Source: Pseudooceanicola nanhaiensis DSM 18065
GTDB lineage: Bacteria; Pseudomonadota; Alphaproteobacteria; Rhodobacterales; Rhodobacteraceae
DNA length: 64,000 nt
Assembly: GCF_000688295.1 (NCBI RefSeq)
Contig: NZ_JHZF01000018.1
Location: 62,001-126,000, forward strand
Reading direction: 5' to 3'
The translations under genes and the position numbers were made by a program. Below the pieces are notes generated by a model. The model was not told the DNA's origin and did not search any database. It saw only the letters and a program-made list of their open reading frames with translations. This document shows positions 7,408 through 16,124 of the stretch, in pieces. Position 1 is the first letter of the stretch. The number at the start of each line of letters is the position of its first letter.

Positions 7408-8558
7408 CAATCCAGGTCCTCCAATGTGAACTCCATAAATTCGTTCTCGGCCAGACGCGCCGCCGCTTGCGCCAGTTGGGCGGCGCTCAGCGGCCGGGTC
7501 CGTGCGGCTTTGAGGCGAATGCGCGCCGCCATGACGCGGACCAGTTCGGCGCGGGCATAGGTGTTGAGCGCCATGCTCTCCTGGAGGTCTTCGGTGCTGC
7601 CGATCCGGGTGACGATGTTCTGGATGCGCAGCGCTGCCTGCCGGATCGCGACGGGTGAATTGTTGCCGTAGAAGGCCGCGCCGTGACCCATGAAAGAAAG
7701 ATTGGAGTTGGCGAGGAGCACCGGATCGATCGTGCCGAGCGCCTCGATGCCGCCGATCCGCGCGAGGTAGAGGTTGTAGCGTTCTGGGATGACCGTGACG
7801 TAGTGCCGGGTCTCCTTGAAGGGCGGCACGCCGCCATATTCGAACACCCGCCCCGGACCCGCGTTATAGGCTGCGAGCGCGTTGACGACGTTGCCGTCGA
7901 AGGTGTTGAGCTGGGCCGCGAGGTAGCGCGCGCCGCCCTCGACCTGCAGGTAGGGGTTGTCGTAGTATTCCGGATTGATCCCGAGATCGCTGGCGGTGTC
8001 CGGCATGATTTGGGTCAGGCCGAAGGCCCCGACGGGGGAACGAGCGCCGATGGAGAACCGGCTCTCCTGCCAGATCAGCGCCTGGAGGAGCGCCCGCCAT
8101 TGCACGACCGACAGACCGGCGCGTCCGACGCCCTCGAGGCCGGATGTCTCCCGGGCGGCCCGGATGATCAACTGTTCGATATTCTCCGCAGCATCCCCGA
8201 ACATGCTCGCGCCGCCGGGGTTGGGATCGACATCGCCGGAGCCATAGACCGCCTCTGCGGACTGGTCGGGATCGCCGCCGCCCTCGAGGTCTGCGACCAT
8301 GCCCGGCAGGCCCTGGCCGCCGAAGCTGGTCTGGGCGTCGAGGATGTTGCGCAGAACGGCGAGCTGCTCCTGCTCGATCGCGGTCAGCAATTCCTTCAAG
8401 GTGAGTTTTTCGCGCTGCCGGGCGAGGTCGGCGTCCCGGTCTCCCGTCTCGACGATATCGCGCGCCGTGAGCCCGGAATCGTTGGTGGGAACGCCCTGGG
8501 CGAGCGCGGCCGCCGGCAGGAGAGCCGCCAGAAGGATATGGGCGCCCCTAGACCTCAA
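7407..8558 (-). CDS. Lytic transglycosylase with VirB5-like C-terminal tail, TTG start
   Basis: This is a 383-residue exported protein. TTG at 8558 gives a good signal peptide (MRSRGAHILLAALLPAAALA, then QGVP), whereas upstream frame residues look non-coding. Residues about 155-265 form an SLT lysozyme-like domain (catalytic Glu in IWQESRFS, then GLTQIMPDTA and LAAYNAGPGRV), so it should cut peptidoglycan locally for apparatus assembly (VirB1 role). The last 60 residues (LQESMALNTYARAEL...EFMEFTLEDL) repeat the C-terminus of virB5, next door. This suggests a domain fusion or copy. Confidence 0.85.
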   Translation of the reverse strand: MRSRGAHILLAALLPAAALAQGVPTNDSGLTARDIVETGDRDADLARQREKLTLKELLTAIEQEQLAVLRNILDAQTSFGGQGLPGMVADLEGGGDPDQSAEAVYGSGDVDPNPGGASMFGDAAENIEQLIIRAARETSGLEGVGRAGLSVVQWRALLQALIWQESRFSIGARSPVGAFGLTQIMPDTASDLGINPEYYDNPYLQVEGGARYLAAQLNTFDGNVVNALAAYNAGPGRVFEYGGVPPFKETRHYVTVIPERYNLYLARIGGIEALGTIDPVLLANSNLSFMGHGAAFYGNNSPVAIRQAALRIQNIVTRIGSTEDLQESMALNTYARAELVRVMAARIRLKAARTRPLSAAQLAQAAARLAENEFMEFTLEDLD

Positions 8559-8715
8559 CGCCGTTGTCCGGGTTTCCGATGGGCGTGAAGACGCAATCGG
8601 GCTCGGCCTCATCGAGCGAGGCGCGGAAGGCGAAACAATTGGCCTGGGGCTCACGGTATTGCGCGCAGGAGGCCAATGCGCCGAATGCGGCGAACAGGGC
8701 GAGAATGCGGATCAT
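8548..8715 (-). CDS. 55-residue lipoprotein, VirB7-like
   Basis: This small ORF lies between virB4 and the transglycosylase gene. Its ATG overlaps the virB4 stop (ATGA), and GGAGG lies 6-7 bases upstream of it. The product has a lipoprotein signal ending in the lipobox LASC (Cys at residue 17). The mature part is about 39 residues with two further Cys. Size, lipobox and operon position match VirB7-class lipoproteins, which anchor VirB9 in the outer membrane. The VirB7 role is inferred; sequence similarity in this family is weak. Confidence 0.75.
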   Translation of the reverse strand: MIRILALFAAFGALASCAQYREPQANCFAFRASLDEAEPDCVFTPIGNPDNGVEV

Positions 8716-11075
8716 GAGAGCCTCCAGAAATCAGGTCTGTCGCGGTAATCGGCCCCGACGAGGGCCTCGCCCTTCTCCATGCCGCCGAGGATGGTGAGGA
8801 GGGGGCCGAGGGCGGAGAGGTCGGCATCGACCACCACCGAGCCACCGTCGTCACGGATGAGCGCGAGGCGGCTGTCGCTGCCGGTGTTCAGGAGCACGTC
8901 GAGCTCCTTCTCGAAGAGGTTCAGCATCGCGTAATCCGAGGCGTGCGCCCGGATGTTGGGGAGCAGGATCTGGGTTGGCACCGCCTCGACGATGGTCTTG
9001 CCGGTCCGCGTGCGTTCGAGCTGGCTCGCATATTGCGTCATCATCACCGCGACCGTGTTCTGTTTCCGGGCGGTCACCAGCCAGTTCGAGAGCCGTTCGG
9101 CAAAGTATGGGTTGTCGAGCGCCTTCCAGGCCTCGTCGATGATAATGATCGTGGGCCGCCGGTCCTCGATCTCGCGCTCGATCCGGCGGAAAAGATAGGA
9201 GAGGACGGCCATGCGTTCCCTCTCGCTCTCGCTGTCGAGGATGCCGGTCAGGTCGAAGCCCACGACATCGCCCTCGAGCGAGAATGTGTCCTCGAGGCTC
9301 TGGCCGAAGATCCAGCCGTAGCGGCCGTCCTCCGTCCATTCGAGGAGGCGGTGGTGCAAGTCGCCATTGTCATCGGTGGAGACGAAGAGCGACGCGAAAT
9401 CCCGCCAGTTTCGCAAAGCGGGGTCGGTTGCGGTGGCGTTCTGGCGGACCACCTCCTGGATACGGTTGGTCTGGGCCGGGGTGAGGGGTTTGTCGGATCG
9501 ATGAAGAAGCGATCCCAGCCAGTCCGAGAGCCAGGCCGTGCCGCGGCCGTCGATCTCGGTCCAGAGCGGGTTGAGACCGGTCGCCTGTCCCGCCTTGATC
9601 GAGGCGTAACGTCCGCCATTGGCGCGCACGGCCATCTCCATGCCGAGACGGTAGTCGAAGACGAAGACGCGGGCGCCGACGCGCCGGGCTTGCGTCATCA
9701 GGAAGGCGGAAAGGACCGATTTGCCGGAGCCGGGACGGCCCAGGATCAGGGTGTGGCCGCTGGTGGGTTCTTTCTCGGGGCTGCCCTGCTCGTGGTAGGA
9801 GAAGCGGTAGGCGCTCTGTTCCGGGGTCGGGAAGAGCGTGATCTCCTGGCCCCAGGGCAGCTGATGTTTTCCCTTGCCGAGCTGAGTCCGATGCAGCGCC
9901 GCGAAATCCGCGAAGTTGCGGTTGGTGACGGCGCTGGCCCGGACCCGCTTCGGCTGGTTGCCCGGATGCTGGCTGAAGTAGTGCGATTTCGCCGCCATGC
10001 GCTCGCCGATCATCTTCACGCCTTCGGCGGCCGCGGCGTTGACGATCTCGGCGCCGAGGGTCTGGAGCTCGTCGAGGCTGCCCGAGAAGACGGTCACGAC
10101 CATATGGTGCTCGCCGAAGCTCTGGCGCTTGGCCTCGAGATCGTCATGGGCGATGTCGAGGGCTTCGAGGAGCGAGAGCGCGGCATCCTGGGAGGCCCGC
10201 ATCTGCCGCTTCTGGCGCTTGATCCTGCCCGCCATCATGTTCGAATTGATCGGGGTGAAGGAATGGGTGACGATCATGTCGACGGGCAGGTTCAACATGT
10301 CGAACATGGTGCAGGTCGTGGCCTCGGCATATTCGCCGATCGTGAAGCTCTTGCCGAACCGGTGACCGACCACCCCACCCGAGAGCTCGAAATGATCCTC
10401 GAGGAAGGTCACGCGGGTGTTGGCGACGTTGGTGGCGAGAAACCCGTAGCGACCCGCCGGATAGAGTGGCAGCTCACGGCCCGTGTTGAGCGCGCCGAGG
10501 AACCCGACCAACTCTCCGGAGGCCGCCGAGAGGAGGCGGGGTTTGAGCTCGGCGAGGCCGGAAGTGAAGACGCCGACCGCCTCCCTGAGACGCCGGAGCC
10601 GTTTCGTGGTTTCCTCCTTGAACCGCTCAGGCGCGGAATGGTTCACGAAGCCCAGAAAACTCTTCGGGGGCGGGCGGTGGATGACGGTCAGCGTCAGGGT
10701 TTTGTCGCGCAGACCTGCCGAGGCGAGTTTCGCGCGCCAGGCGTCATCCACCGCCGCCGCGAAGCTGTCGCCTCGGACCGGGAGCAGGTCCGGCGTGATC
10801 GACTTCGAAACCTTGTGCACATAGTAGCTGAACTCGGGGCCCAGCTGCGCGATGATCCGGGCGAAGAGGGCCGTGACCTTGTCGAGATAGGCGTCATCCG
10901 TGGTGTAGCTGTTCACGCCGCCGAGGCGGACGCACTGGAAGAGCTCGCTGACCCGCGTCCGGACCGTGTGGTCATCGACGAGGCTGACATAGGGCAGCAT
11001 GTGCGCGAGGCGCTTCTCGCGCGCATACCAGTTTGGCAGCAGGGTGCGCTCGTCGTAGGTCTCATCACGGGGCAT
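8712..11075 (-). CDS. virB4: VirB4 ATPase
   Basis: This 787-residue ATPase of the VirB4/TrbE family is the largest energy-supplying component of the system. The N-terminal VirB4 domain covers about residues 1-400. Walker A (GRPGSGKS) is near residue 445 and Walker B (IIIIDEAWKAL) near 645, followed by an Arg-rich segment. ATG at 11075 is preferred because a G-rich ribosome site precedes it; an alternative ATG lies at 11090. It overlaps the end of virB3. Confidence 0.93.
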   Translation of the reverse strand: MPRDETYDERTLLPNWYAREKRLAHMLPYVSLVDDHTVRTRVSELFQCVRLGGVNSYTTDDAYLDKVTALFARIIAQLGPEFSYYVHKVSKSITPDLLPVRGDSFAAAVDDAWRAKLASAGLRDKTLTLTVIHRPPPKSFLGFVNHSAPERFKEETTKRLRRLREAVGVFTSGLAELKPRLLSAASGELVGFLGALNTGRELPLYPAGRYGFLATNVANTRVTFLEDHFELSGGVVGHRFGKSFTIGEYAEATTCTMFDMLNLPVDMIVTHSFTPINSNMMAGRIKRQKRQMRASQDAALSLLEALDIAHDDLEAKRQSFGEHHMVVTVFSGSLDELQTLGAEIVNAAAAEGVKMIGERMAAKSHYFSQHPGNQPKRVRASAVTNRNFADFAALHRTQLGKGKHQLPWGQEITLFPTPEQSAYRFSYHEQGSPEKEPTSGHTLILGRPGSGKSVLSAFLMTQARRVGARVFVFDYRLGMEMAVRANGGRYASIKAGQATGLNPLWTEIDGRGTAWLSDWLGSLLHRSDKPLTPAQTNRIQEVVRQNATATDPALRNWRDFASLFVSTDDNGDLHHRLLEWTEDGRYGWIFGQSLEDTFSLEGDVVGFDLTGILDSESERERMAVLSYLFRRIEREIEDRRPTIIIIDEAWKALDNPYFAERLSNWLVTARKQNTVAVMMTQYASQLERTRTGKTIVEAVPTQILLPNIRAHASDYAMLNLFEKELDVLLNTGSDSRLALIRDDGGSVVVDADLSALGPLLTILGGMEKGEALVGADYRDRPDFWRLS

Positions 11076-11343
11076 AGCTGTCGCCCCCATGGATGGCGCG
11101 GTTCCGTGTCGGCGGCGTCTCCTGGAGTGACGTCATCATCACGTCGATGAAGCGCGGGTCCCAGTCGGCCGCCTTCCAGAGCACGGGGTAGAGGATCGCC
11201 GCGACCGCCAGCACCGCCATGTGCTGCACCCAGACGAAGAGCAGCACCGAGCCGAAGAGCCAGACCATCGCATACATGATCGGCAGGCCGAGGAGCTTCG
11301 GCGGGCGGACAAGGCCCAGGAAGAGGGGGGAGCGCTCAGCCAC
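11065..11343 (-). CDS. virB3: VirB3 inner-membrane protein
   Basis: This 92-residue protein is of the VirB3 family, with the conserved N-terminal segment PLFLGLVRPPKLLGLP and two hydrophobic stretches (about residues 20-50). It sits between virB2 and virB4, as usual, and its 3' end overlaps virB4. VirB3 works with VirB4 in pilus biogenesis. Confidence 0.9.
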   Translation of the reverse strand: MAERSPLFLGLVRPPKLLGLPIMYAMVWLFGSVLLFVWVQHMAVLAVAAILYPVLWKAADWDPRFIDVMMTSLQETPPTRNRAIHGGDSYAP

Positions 11344-11355
11344 GTTGCGGGTTCC

Positions 11356-11655
11356 TTACGGCGTACCACCACCGAAGACGGCGGCAACGATCGTCGGCGC
11401 GGCGGCGACGCCCGCGATGCCGACCAGCACCCAGAGGGCCTGGCGGAGGTCGATGATGTTGAAGAACCAGCTCAGGAAGACCCCGAGGACGGCGAGGGTG
11501 GCGATGACCACACCAAGTGGCCCGGTCAACGCGTCCACAATGCCTTGCAGGAGGCTCTGGATCGGTGAGAGGTCGATGCTTTGTGCGAGTGCCGGTTCGG
11601 CGAGGACGACAAGGAATGTGGCAAGCGCGCCAAGGGTTGCGATGGGGCTTTTCAT
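11356..11655 (-). CDS. virB2: VirB2 pilin
   Basis: This 99-residue prepilin is of the TrbC/VirB2 family. It has a long signal peptide (cleavage after EPALA, near residue 24). The mature part has two hydrophobic helices (about 45-68 and 72-95) joined by a short charged loop (FNIIDLRQ), the expected layout of a conjugative pilin. It lies 12 bases before virB3. Confidence 0.9.
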   Translation of the reverse strand: MKSPIATLGALATFLVVLAEPALAQSIDLSPIQSLLQGIVDALTGPLGVVIATLAVLGVFLSWFFNIIDLRQALWVLVGIAGVAAAPTIVAAVFGGGTP

Positions 11656-11660
11656 AACAT

Positions 11661-12326
11661 CTATCCTTCCAACCGGGTGAGGACGGCCAGCACCCGCTGG
11701 ACGTGGGAATGGGTCTCTTGAAACGGGGGAATGCCGCCGTGTGCGCGCACGGCGTCGGGGCCAGCGTTGTAGGCGGCGAGCGCGAGGCGTATGTCTCCGA
11801 ACTCCGCCAGCATCAGCGCGAGATAGCGGGCCGATCCGTCGAGGTTTTCCCGCCAGTCATGCGGATCGACCCCGAGCGCGCGGGCCGTGTCGGGCATGAG
11901 CTGCCCGAGCCCGATGGCCCCGGCATGGGAGACGGCGCGGGGATCATAGGCGCTCTCGATCTCGATATTGGCGCGATAGAGGTTCAGCCAACCCGTGACG
12001 GTGATATCGGCTGCACGGAGCCCAGGGTGGCTCGCATAGCGCAGTCCGGTCTCCTGGATCGCCGCGAGGATGTCCGGGCGAGGCGCGGGCGCATTCGGTG
12101 CGATAGCCGCGAACCGAAGCGCCTCGTCCTCGTCGCCATCCTCGCCAAAGATGCGCAACCCGTCCGAAGCGGATCCTTGCCCGATTCCATCATTGTAGGT
12201 GCGGGCGAAATCAGATTGCGCGCGTGACGGGGAGAGCGAACCGTCGCTCCCCATCACCAGCACCATCTCGGCTGACGCCGGAAAGCTCAGGACGACAAGA
12301 AGAAGGGCGTTAACCCCGGCTGGCAG
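11661..12326 (-). CDS. virB1: Lytic transglycosylase, VirB1-type
   Basis: This exported SLT-domain protein is the usual first gene of a virB operon. The domain covers the last 110 residues: ANIEIESAYDPRAVSHAG (catalytic Glu), GLGQLMPDTARALG and LALAAYNAGPDAVRAHGG. The 5' end is uncertain. A signal-peptide-like stretch (LLLVVLSFPASA) lies in frame, but the only start upstream of it near a ribosome site is CTG at 12326 (AGGAG 4 bases before). The first ATG, at 12266, would lose the signal peptide. The 5' end overlaps the preceding gene. Confidence 0.82.
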   Translation of the reverse strand: MPAGVNALLLVVLSFPASAEMVLVMGSDGSLSPSRAQSDFARTYNDGIGQGSASDGLRIFGEDGDEDEALRFAAIAPNAPAPRPDILAAIQETGLRYASHPGLRAADITVTGWLNLYRANIEIESAYDPRAVSHAGAIGLGQLMPDTARALGVDPHDWRENLDGSARYLALMLAEFGDIRLALAAYNAGPDAVRAHGGIPPFQETHSHVQRVLAVLTRLEG

Positions 12327-12666
12327 CGATCTCCTCGCCCGAGAGCTTCTGGACCGTCCGCTTGCCTTCCTCGAGCGGGATGTCGGCGTGGGAGAAGCCG
12401 ATGCCCTGCAGGAAGGAGATGACGCCGGTGACGGTCCTGATCTCGCGGATCTTGATGTCGTTGCGCGAGGTACGGGTTCGGGCGGTGACAAGGAGTTTTT
12501 CGACGCCTTCGTCGCTGACAGCGCGCAGAATCCAGACCCCATGCCAGTTGGGGCCTTTCTTGAAGGCGTCCTCCTTGCAGACAACTTCGACGCGATAGCC
12601 GCTGGCGACCAGATCGCGGAATCTGGGTTCGGTGACCACATTCGGGGCTTCTTTTTCTAGGTCCAT
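12310..12666 (-). CDS. Hypothetical protein at the head of the virB operon
   Basis: This is a 118-residue soluble protein of mixed charge with no signal peptide or membrane segment. I chose ATG at 12666 (MDLEKEA), since residues upstream of it in the longer frame look like non-coding translation. Its 3' end overlaps the transglycosylase reading frame, so it is probably the first gene of the secretion operon. Family not recognised; a regulatory or accessory role cannot be told apart. Confidence 0.6.
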   Translation of the reverse strand: MDLEKEAPNVVTEPRFRDLVASGYRVEVVCKEDAFKKGPNWHGVWILRAVSDEGVEKLLVTARTRTSRNDIKIREIRTVTGVISFLQGIGFSHADIPLEEGKRTVQKLSGEEIAASRG

Positions 12667-12810
12667 CACCCGGATCACGTTCTCCACAAAGGCGAATGAC
12701 CGGGCCAAGTATGTTGAAGCCCAGACATACAATGATATAGCTTTGGCGCACAAGATATACTGGACGCGCGACAAGCGGATTCTCGCTCACGCAATGGATA
12801 GACCGGGCGC

Positions 12811-13131
12811 ATGCGATTGATCAAGGAAATAGGGGACTTGCGTAACCTCCGGTTGAGTGGGGCCGGCGTATCAGAGGCTATACTTCTGCTCTTTCTATCC
12901 ACCGGACATGCCTCGGCCGAATCCTGCCTTGCCCCGATTCGTCCCTATGTGCCGGGCGACGCCCGGGCCGCGCGCGACTATGCCGATCTCATCCGGCGCG
13001 ACTTCGAGCTCTACATCCGCGACATCCAGAGCTATTTCCGCTGCCTTGAGGCGGAGCGCGCGCGGGCCTTCGAGGAAGCGCGCGAGGTGAGCGAGGAATA
13101 CGGGCGTTTCCTGGAGACGATCGATCGGTGA
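12811..13131 (+). CDS. Small secreted protein divergent from the virB operon
   Basis: This 106-residue protein has a hydrophobic segment (about residues 20-36, ending HASA) consistent with a somewhat long signal peptide. The mature part has two Cys and a long charged helix (RDYADLIRRDFELYIRDIQ, then ERARAFEEAREVSEEY). It is transcribed away from the virB operon. Position suggests a periplasmic conjugation accessory protein, but the family was not recognised. Confidence 0.65.
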   Translation: MRLIKEIGDLRNLRLSGAGVSEAILLLFLSTGHASAESCLAPIRPYVPGDARAARDYADLIRRDFELYIRDIQSYFRCLEAERARAFEEAREVSEEYGRFLETIDR

Positions 13132-13288
13132 CGCCCGGAAGCGCCAACAGGTCGTGGATCTATTGGCAAGGCCCACGAAGCCATACGGAAGAACAGATTT
13201 GACCGCAGAATCCATGTTGTGCCCACAATATCCACTTTTTAGATAATCTACAAACTGGATTAGCCCGTTCACAAGAGGTTTGTGACGC

Positions 13289-13546
13289 GTGGCTAAGACG
13301 ATCAGGAGTTCGGGACATGAGGCGCTGCGCGATGCATTGATCGCGGCGAGAAAGACTGCTGCGCTGACGCAGGAGCAACTCGCCTGGAGGCTGAAGTGTC
13401 ATCAGTCCTTCGTCGCACGGGTCGAAAGCGGCGAGCGCAGGATCGACGTCATCGAGTTGATCGTGCTGGCGCGGGCCCTGGGGATAGAGGCTGTCGAACT
13501 GTTGTCGGTTGCCGAGGGCGCGACGGAGCCGGATCATAGGATCTGA
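13289..13546 (+). CDS. XRE/Cro-type DNA-binding regulator, GTG start
   Basis: This 85-residue protein consists almost wholly of an HTH_3/XRE domain (about residues 11-68): [27 protein letters not shown] is split across the two helices of the helix-turn-helix. The start is GTG at 13289. Small solo XRE proteins near conjugation genes often repress transfer functions. Its targets here are unknown. Confidence 0.82.
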   Translation: MAKTIRSSGHEALRDALIAARKTAALTQEQLAWRLKCHQSFVARVESGERRIDVIELIVLARALGIEAVELLSVAEGATEPDHRI

Positions 13547-13788
13547 AGGGAGAGGTAGGCGTCAGTCGATGGGACGCGGACGCAGGGTCCGCGGCAGGGT
13601 CATCTCAGGCAAAGAACTGCCGCAGCTACGAATTCGCGGAATGCTTTGGAGACGTCCCTATAGTATTGTATTGGTTCGGTCCGTGGTTGGCGACGCATGC
13701 ATGCCAATGCCTCCGTTGGAAGGGGGTAGGGTCACGTCGAACAGGCGCTTCGTCCATTCTCACGGGACGTGCGGACAGGAACTAGCGG

Positions 13789-14535
13789 CTAGTAGTTCAC
13801 CTGTTCATATCCATAGTTGCCCTCGTAGTCGCGCCAGTCGACGAAGACCGACCGGTGAAAGATGCCCGGGCAATGCTCGCCCCACCGTTCAAGGCCGACA
13901 TGGGCCTCGGGCAGGGCCGTCGGAGTGGATGGCGCCCAGGCGAAATCGCCCTGACCCCCGTAGGTTCCGAGGCGGACCGTCGCGGTTCGATTGCAATCGC
14001 TGTCCCGGCCGGATTCATGCTGTCGAGCGTATCGCACGTCATAGACCCGGATCGAGCGCACGAAATTGAACTCGGGACCGCTGATATCGATGTCCGCCCG
14101 GTCCTGTGCCAGATGCAGTGCGAGCCCGTTCGGCAGTTTGGCATCTCGATCCGGGTTCAGAGTAAGTGCCGCCGGTGTGGCGTCAGTCCCGGTTCGCTGC
14201 TGGTTTACAGGACGGCTTTGGGGCAGGGGGGCGCCGTCAAACAGGATGTCGTAGAGGCGATGGCTATGGTCGCTGTCACCGTTGGGGTGATAAGATGCGC
14301 CCATCGGGCAGCGCCAGATCTGCAGCGGCGGTTCTATCGGCCAGGGCGTGATCCGCCGGATGAACTCGGCGCGCGCCCGCGCGCAGGGCACGGATGCCGG
14401 CCATCCGCCGGACAGGCACAGCAGGATCGCGCAATCGATCGGGTAGGATTGTGCCGAGGCGTGGTTCGCGCCGCCCAGGATCGGGAGAGCGCCGATGACG
14501 GAGGCGACAATGAAGCGGGTGATTGAGCGAAGCAT
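13789..14535 (-). CDS. Secreted hypothetical protein
   Basis: This is a 248-residue protein with a signal peptide (cleavage near residue 28, ASA|QSYPID). The mature N-terminus is Cys-rich (DCAILLCLSGGWPASVPC) and followed by WPIEPPLQIWRCPMG. No catalytic motif is visible. It lies next to the secretion operon but in a separate transcription unit. I recall similar proteins beside conjugation loci in related bacteria, but I cannot confirm that here. Confidence 0.65.
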   Translation of the reverse strand: MLRSITRFIVASVIGALPILGGANHASAQSYPIDCAILLCLSGGWPASVPCARARAEFIRRITPWPIEPPLQIWRCPMGASYHPNGDSDHSHRLYDILFDGAPLPQSRPVNQQRTGTDATPAALTLNPDRDAKLPNGLALHLAQDRADIDISGPEFNFVRSIRVYDVRYARQHESGRDSDCNRTATVRLGTYGGQGDFAWAPSTPTALPEAHVGLERWGEHCPGIFHRSVFVDWRDYEGNYGYEQVNY

Positions 14536-14644
14536 TGGCGAGGTCCGTCACGATGGAGGTTTCCCGCATGATGCATCAATAATATAGTTATGTCACGTAA
14601 AATATATGAATGAATGGTCGGGCTTGGCGTCCGACATTCTCAAT

Positions 14645-14893
14645 CTACTTGGGTGGCTCGCCTGCCGCGAGCCTATCAAGAAGCGCGGTGATCTCGTCGG
14701 AGGTCACAGACTTGGCCCTTGCAAGATACTCCGGGTCCAGGGGCGGTTCAATGCGTTCGGGTGCGAGATCGCTGCGCACCCATAAGATGCCAAGCTCGAA
14801 TGTGTTCCAGAGATAAATCCAGCCGACCGTCAGACTCGAGGAGCCACCGACCAAACGGGCAATCGCCGTGCCTTCGTCCTGTCTGGTGTTCAT
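14645..14893 (-). CDS. Small hypothetical protein
   Basis: This is an 82-residue product if ATG at 14893 is used; it has a GGCAGG ribosome site, and the longer frame upstream has low coding character. It contains one amphipathic stretch (SLTVGWIYLWNTFELGILWV) that could associate with a membrane and a charged C-terminal helix. Family not recognised. Confidence 0.45.
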   Translation of the reverse strand: MNTRQDEGTAIARLVGGSSSLTVGWIYLWNTFELGILWVRSDLAPERIEPPLDPEYLARAKSVTSDEITALLDRLAAGEPPK

Positions 14894-15104
14894 CGGTACC
14901 TGCCTTTCTGTGCCGACTGCGGTGGTCACCCGAACTGTGCGTGTCAGGGACGTGTTCGGTATTTGGCTGGGCTCCTTACGCCTCGCTGGAAAAGGGCGAC
15001 ACCGGAGGTGGGCTCCGGTGCCGCCAGGTATTCGTCCACAGGGAGGTGATAGAGGACGAATTCTAATTTGAAACAACGCATTAGGTAAAGACCGATAATC
15101 CGTC

Positions 15105-15938
15105 TTATGTTAATTTCCAGACCCCGCCATCTTGTACCACCCGCGACTCAGACAACAGCTTCTCCAGATGCGCCGCAACGTTTCGTCCTGCGGCCATTGC
15201 GATTTGTGGGTCGGTTTTCTTGTAGACGGAAGCGGCGATATTCTGGACCGAATCCGGGGTGTTTGAGAGGTGGGCGAGGATCTCCGCCTCGCGACGCATG
15301 CGGTTGGAAAGCAACCGTTTGACGTAAGGTTGCGGATCCCGGAGTATAGGTCCGTGCCCCGGAAAGTAGATCCTATCGTCGCGCTCAATCAGCCGCTGTA
15401 GCTGCGCGCAGTAGTCGTGCATGTTTCCGTCAGGGGGGCTGACGATCGAACTGTTCCAACTCATAACGTGGTCGCCCGTGAAGAGCACTCCGTCAGGTCT
15501 CGCGAAACAAAGGTGGTCGCTCGCGTGACCAGGTGTGTGCAGGACGGTAAGACCGGCAATGACCTGTCCGTCCTCCAGAAACCGGTCAGGTCGAAATGCA
15601 TCGTCAGGGAATGCCCGTGAGGCATAAACAGGTGCGTCTGTCCGTGCTCGCAGGGCTGGGACGACTCCAAAATGATCAGAATGGTGGTGTGTGAGCAGAA
15701 TCCCAGATGGTTTGGCCCCCAAATTTTCGATGATTGCCCCGAAATGTGTACTGTCTTCTGCTGGGCCGGGGTCGATTATGAACCGACCATCAGGCGTATC
15801 AATGATGTAGCTATTTGTCCCGTGGTAGGTCATCTTTCCGGGATTGTTCGCGACGATCCTCAGAATTCCAGGGGCCAATTCGACTCCCTTCGCGCGGCAA
15901 GGCTCCGGCTCTGAGAAAAACATGCTGCTTCTTTTCAT
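15105..15938 (-). CDS. Metallo-beta-lactamase-fold hydrolase
   Basis: This is a 277-residue MBL-fold hydrolase resembling the LACTB2/RNase Z-like group. The metal motif LTHHHSDHFG lies near residue 82, with further ligands in HTPGHASDH, FTGDH and FPGHGP. A C-terminal winged-helix-like domain follows (about 205-277). ATG at 15938 (MKRSSMFF) gives the expected N-terminus ahead of the first strand. Such enzymes can act on thioesters or RNA; the substrate cannot be read from sequence. Confidence 0.8.
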   Translation of the reverse strand: MKRSSMFFSEPEPCRAKGVELAPGILRIVANNPGKMTYHGTNSYIIDTPDGRFIIDPGPAEDSTHFGAIIENLGAKPSGILLTHHHSDHFGVVPALRARTDAPVYASRAFPDDAFRPDRFLEDGQVIAGLTVLHTPGHASDHLCFARPDGVLFTGDHVMSWNSSIVSPPDGNMHDYCAQLQRLIERDDRIYFPGHGPILRDPQPYVKRLLSNRMRREAEILAHLSNTPDSVQNIAASVYKKTDPQIAMAAGRNVAAHLEKLLSESRVVQDGGVWKLT

Positions 15939-16124
15939 TGTGTGCGACCAGGTATTGATTGCGAACAATTTGGTTCGCACAGTTTTGCGCATTGCTCTCG
16001 CATGGCGCCGGAAACCTCAGGCTGGCGTCCGATGCCTGTCAAATCCGGCATCGGACTATTTCAACTTACATTGGACCAGGCCCGTATGAGACTGAAACAG
16101 TCTGATACAGTCTTGGGCTGGCAG

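Noticed and set aside
8943-11150. 735-codon open frame on the + strand, antisense to virB4
   Set aside because: The minus-strand frame is a clear VirB4 with Walker motifs. The antisense frame has no ribosome site and no family pattern; long shadow frames are common at this GC content.
16089-16103. AGACTG-AAA-CAGTCT inverted repeat downstream of bioY
   Set aside because: A 6-bp stem without T-run in either direction; not strong enough to call a terminator or operator.
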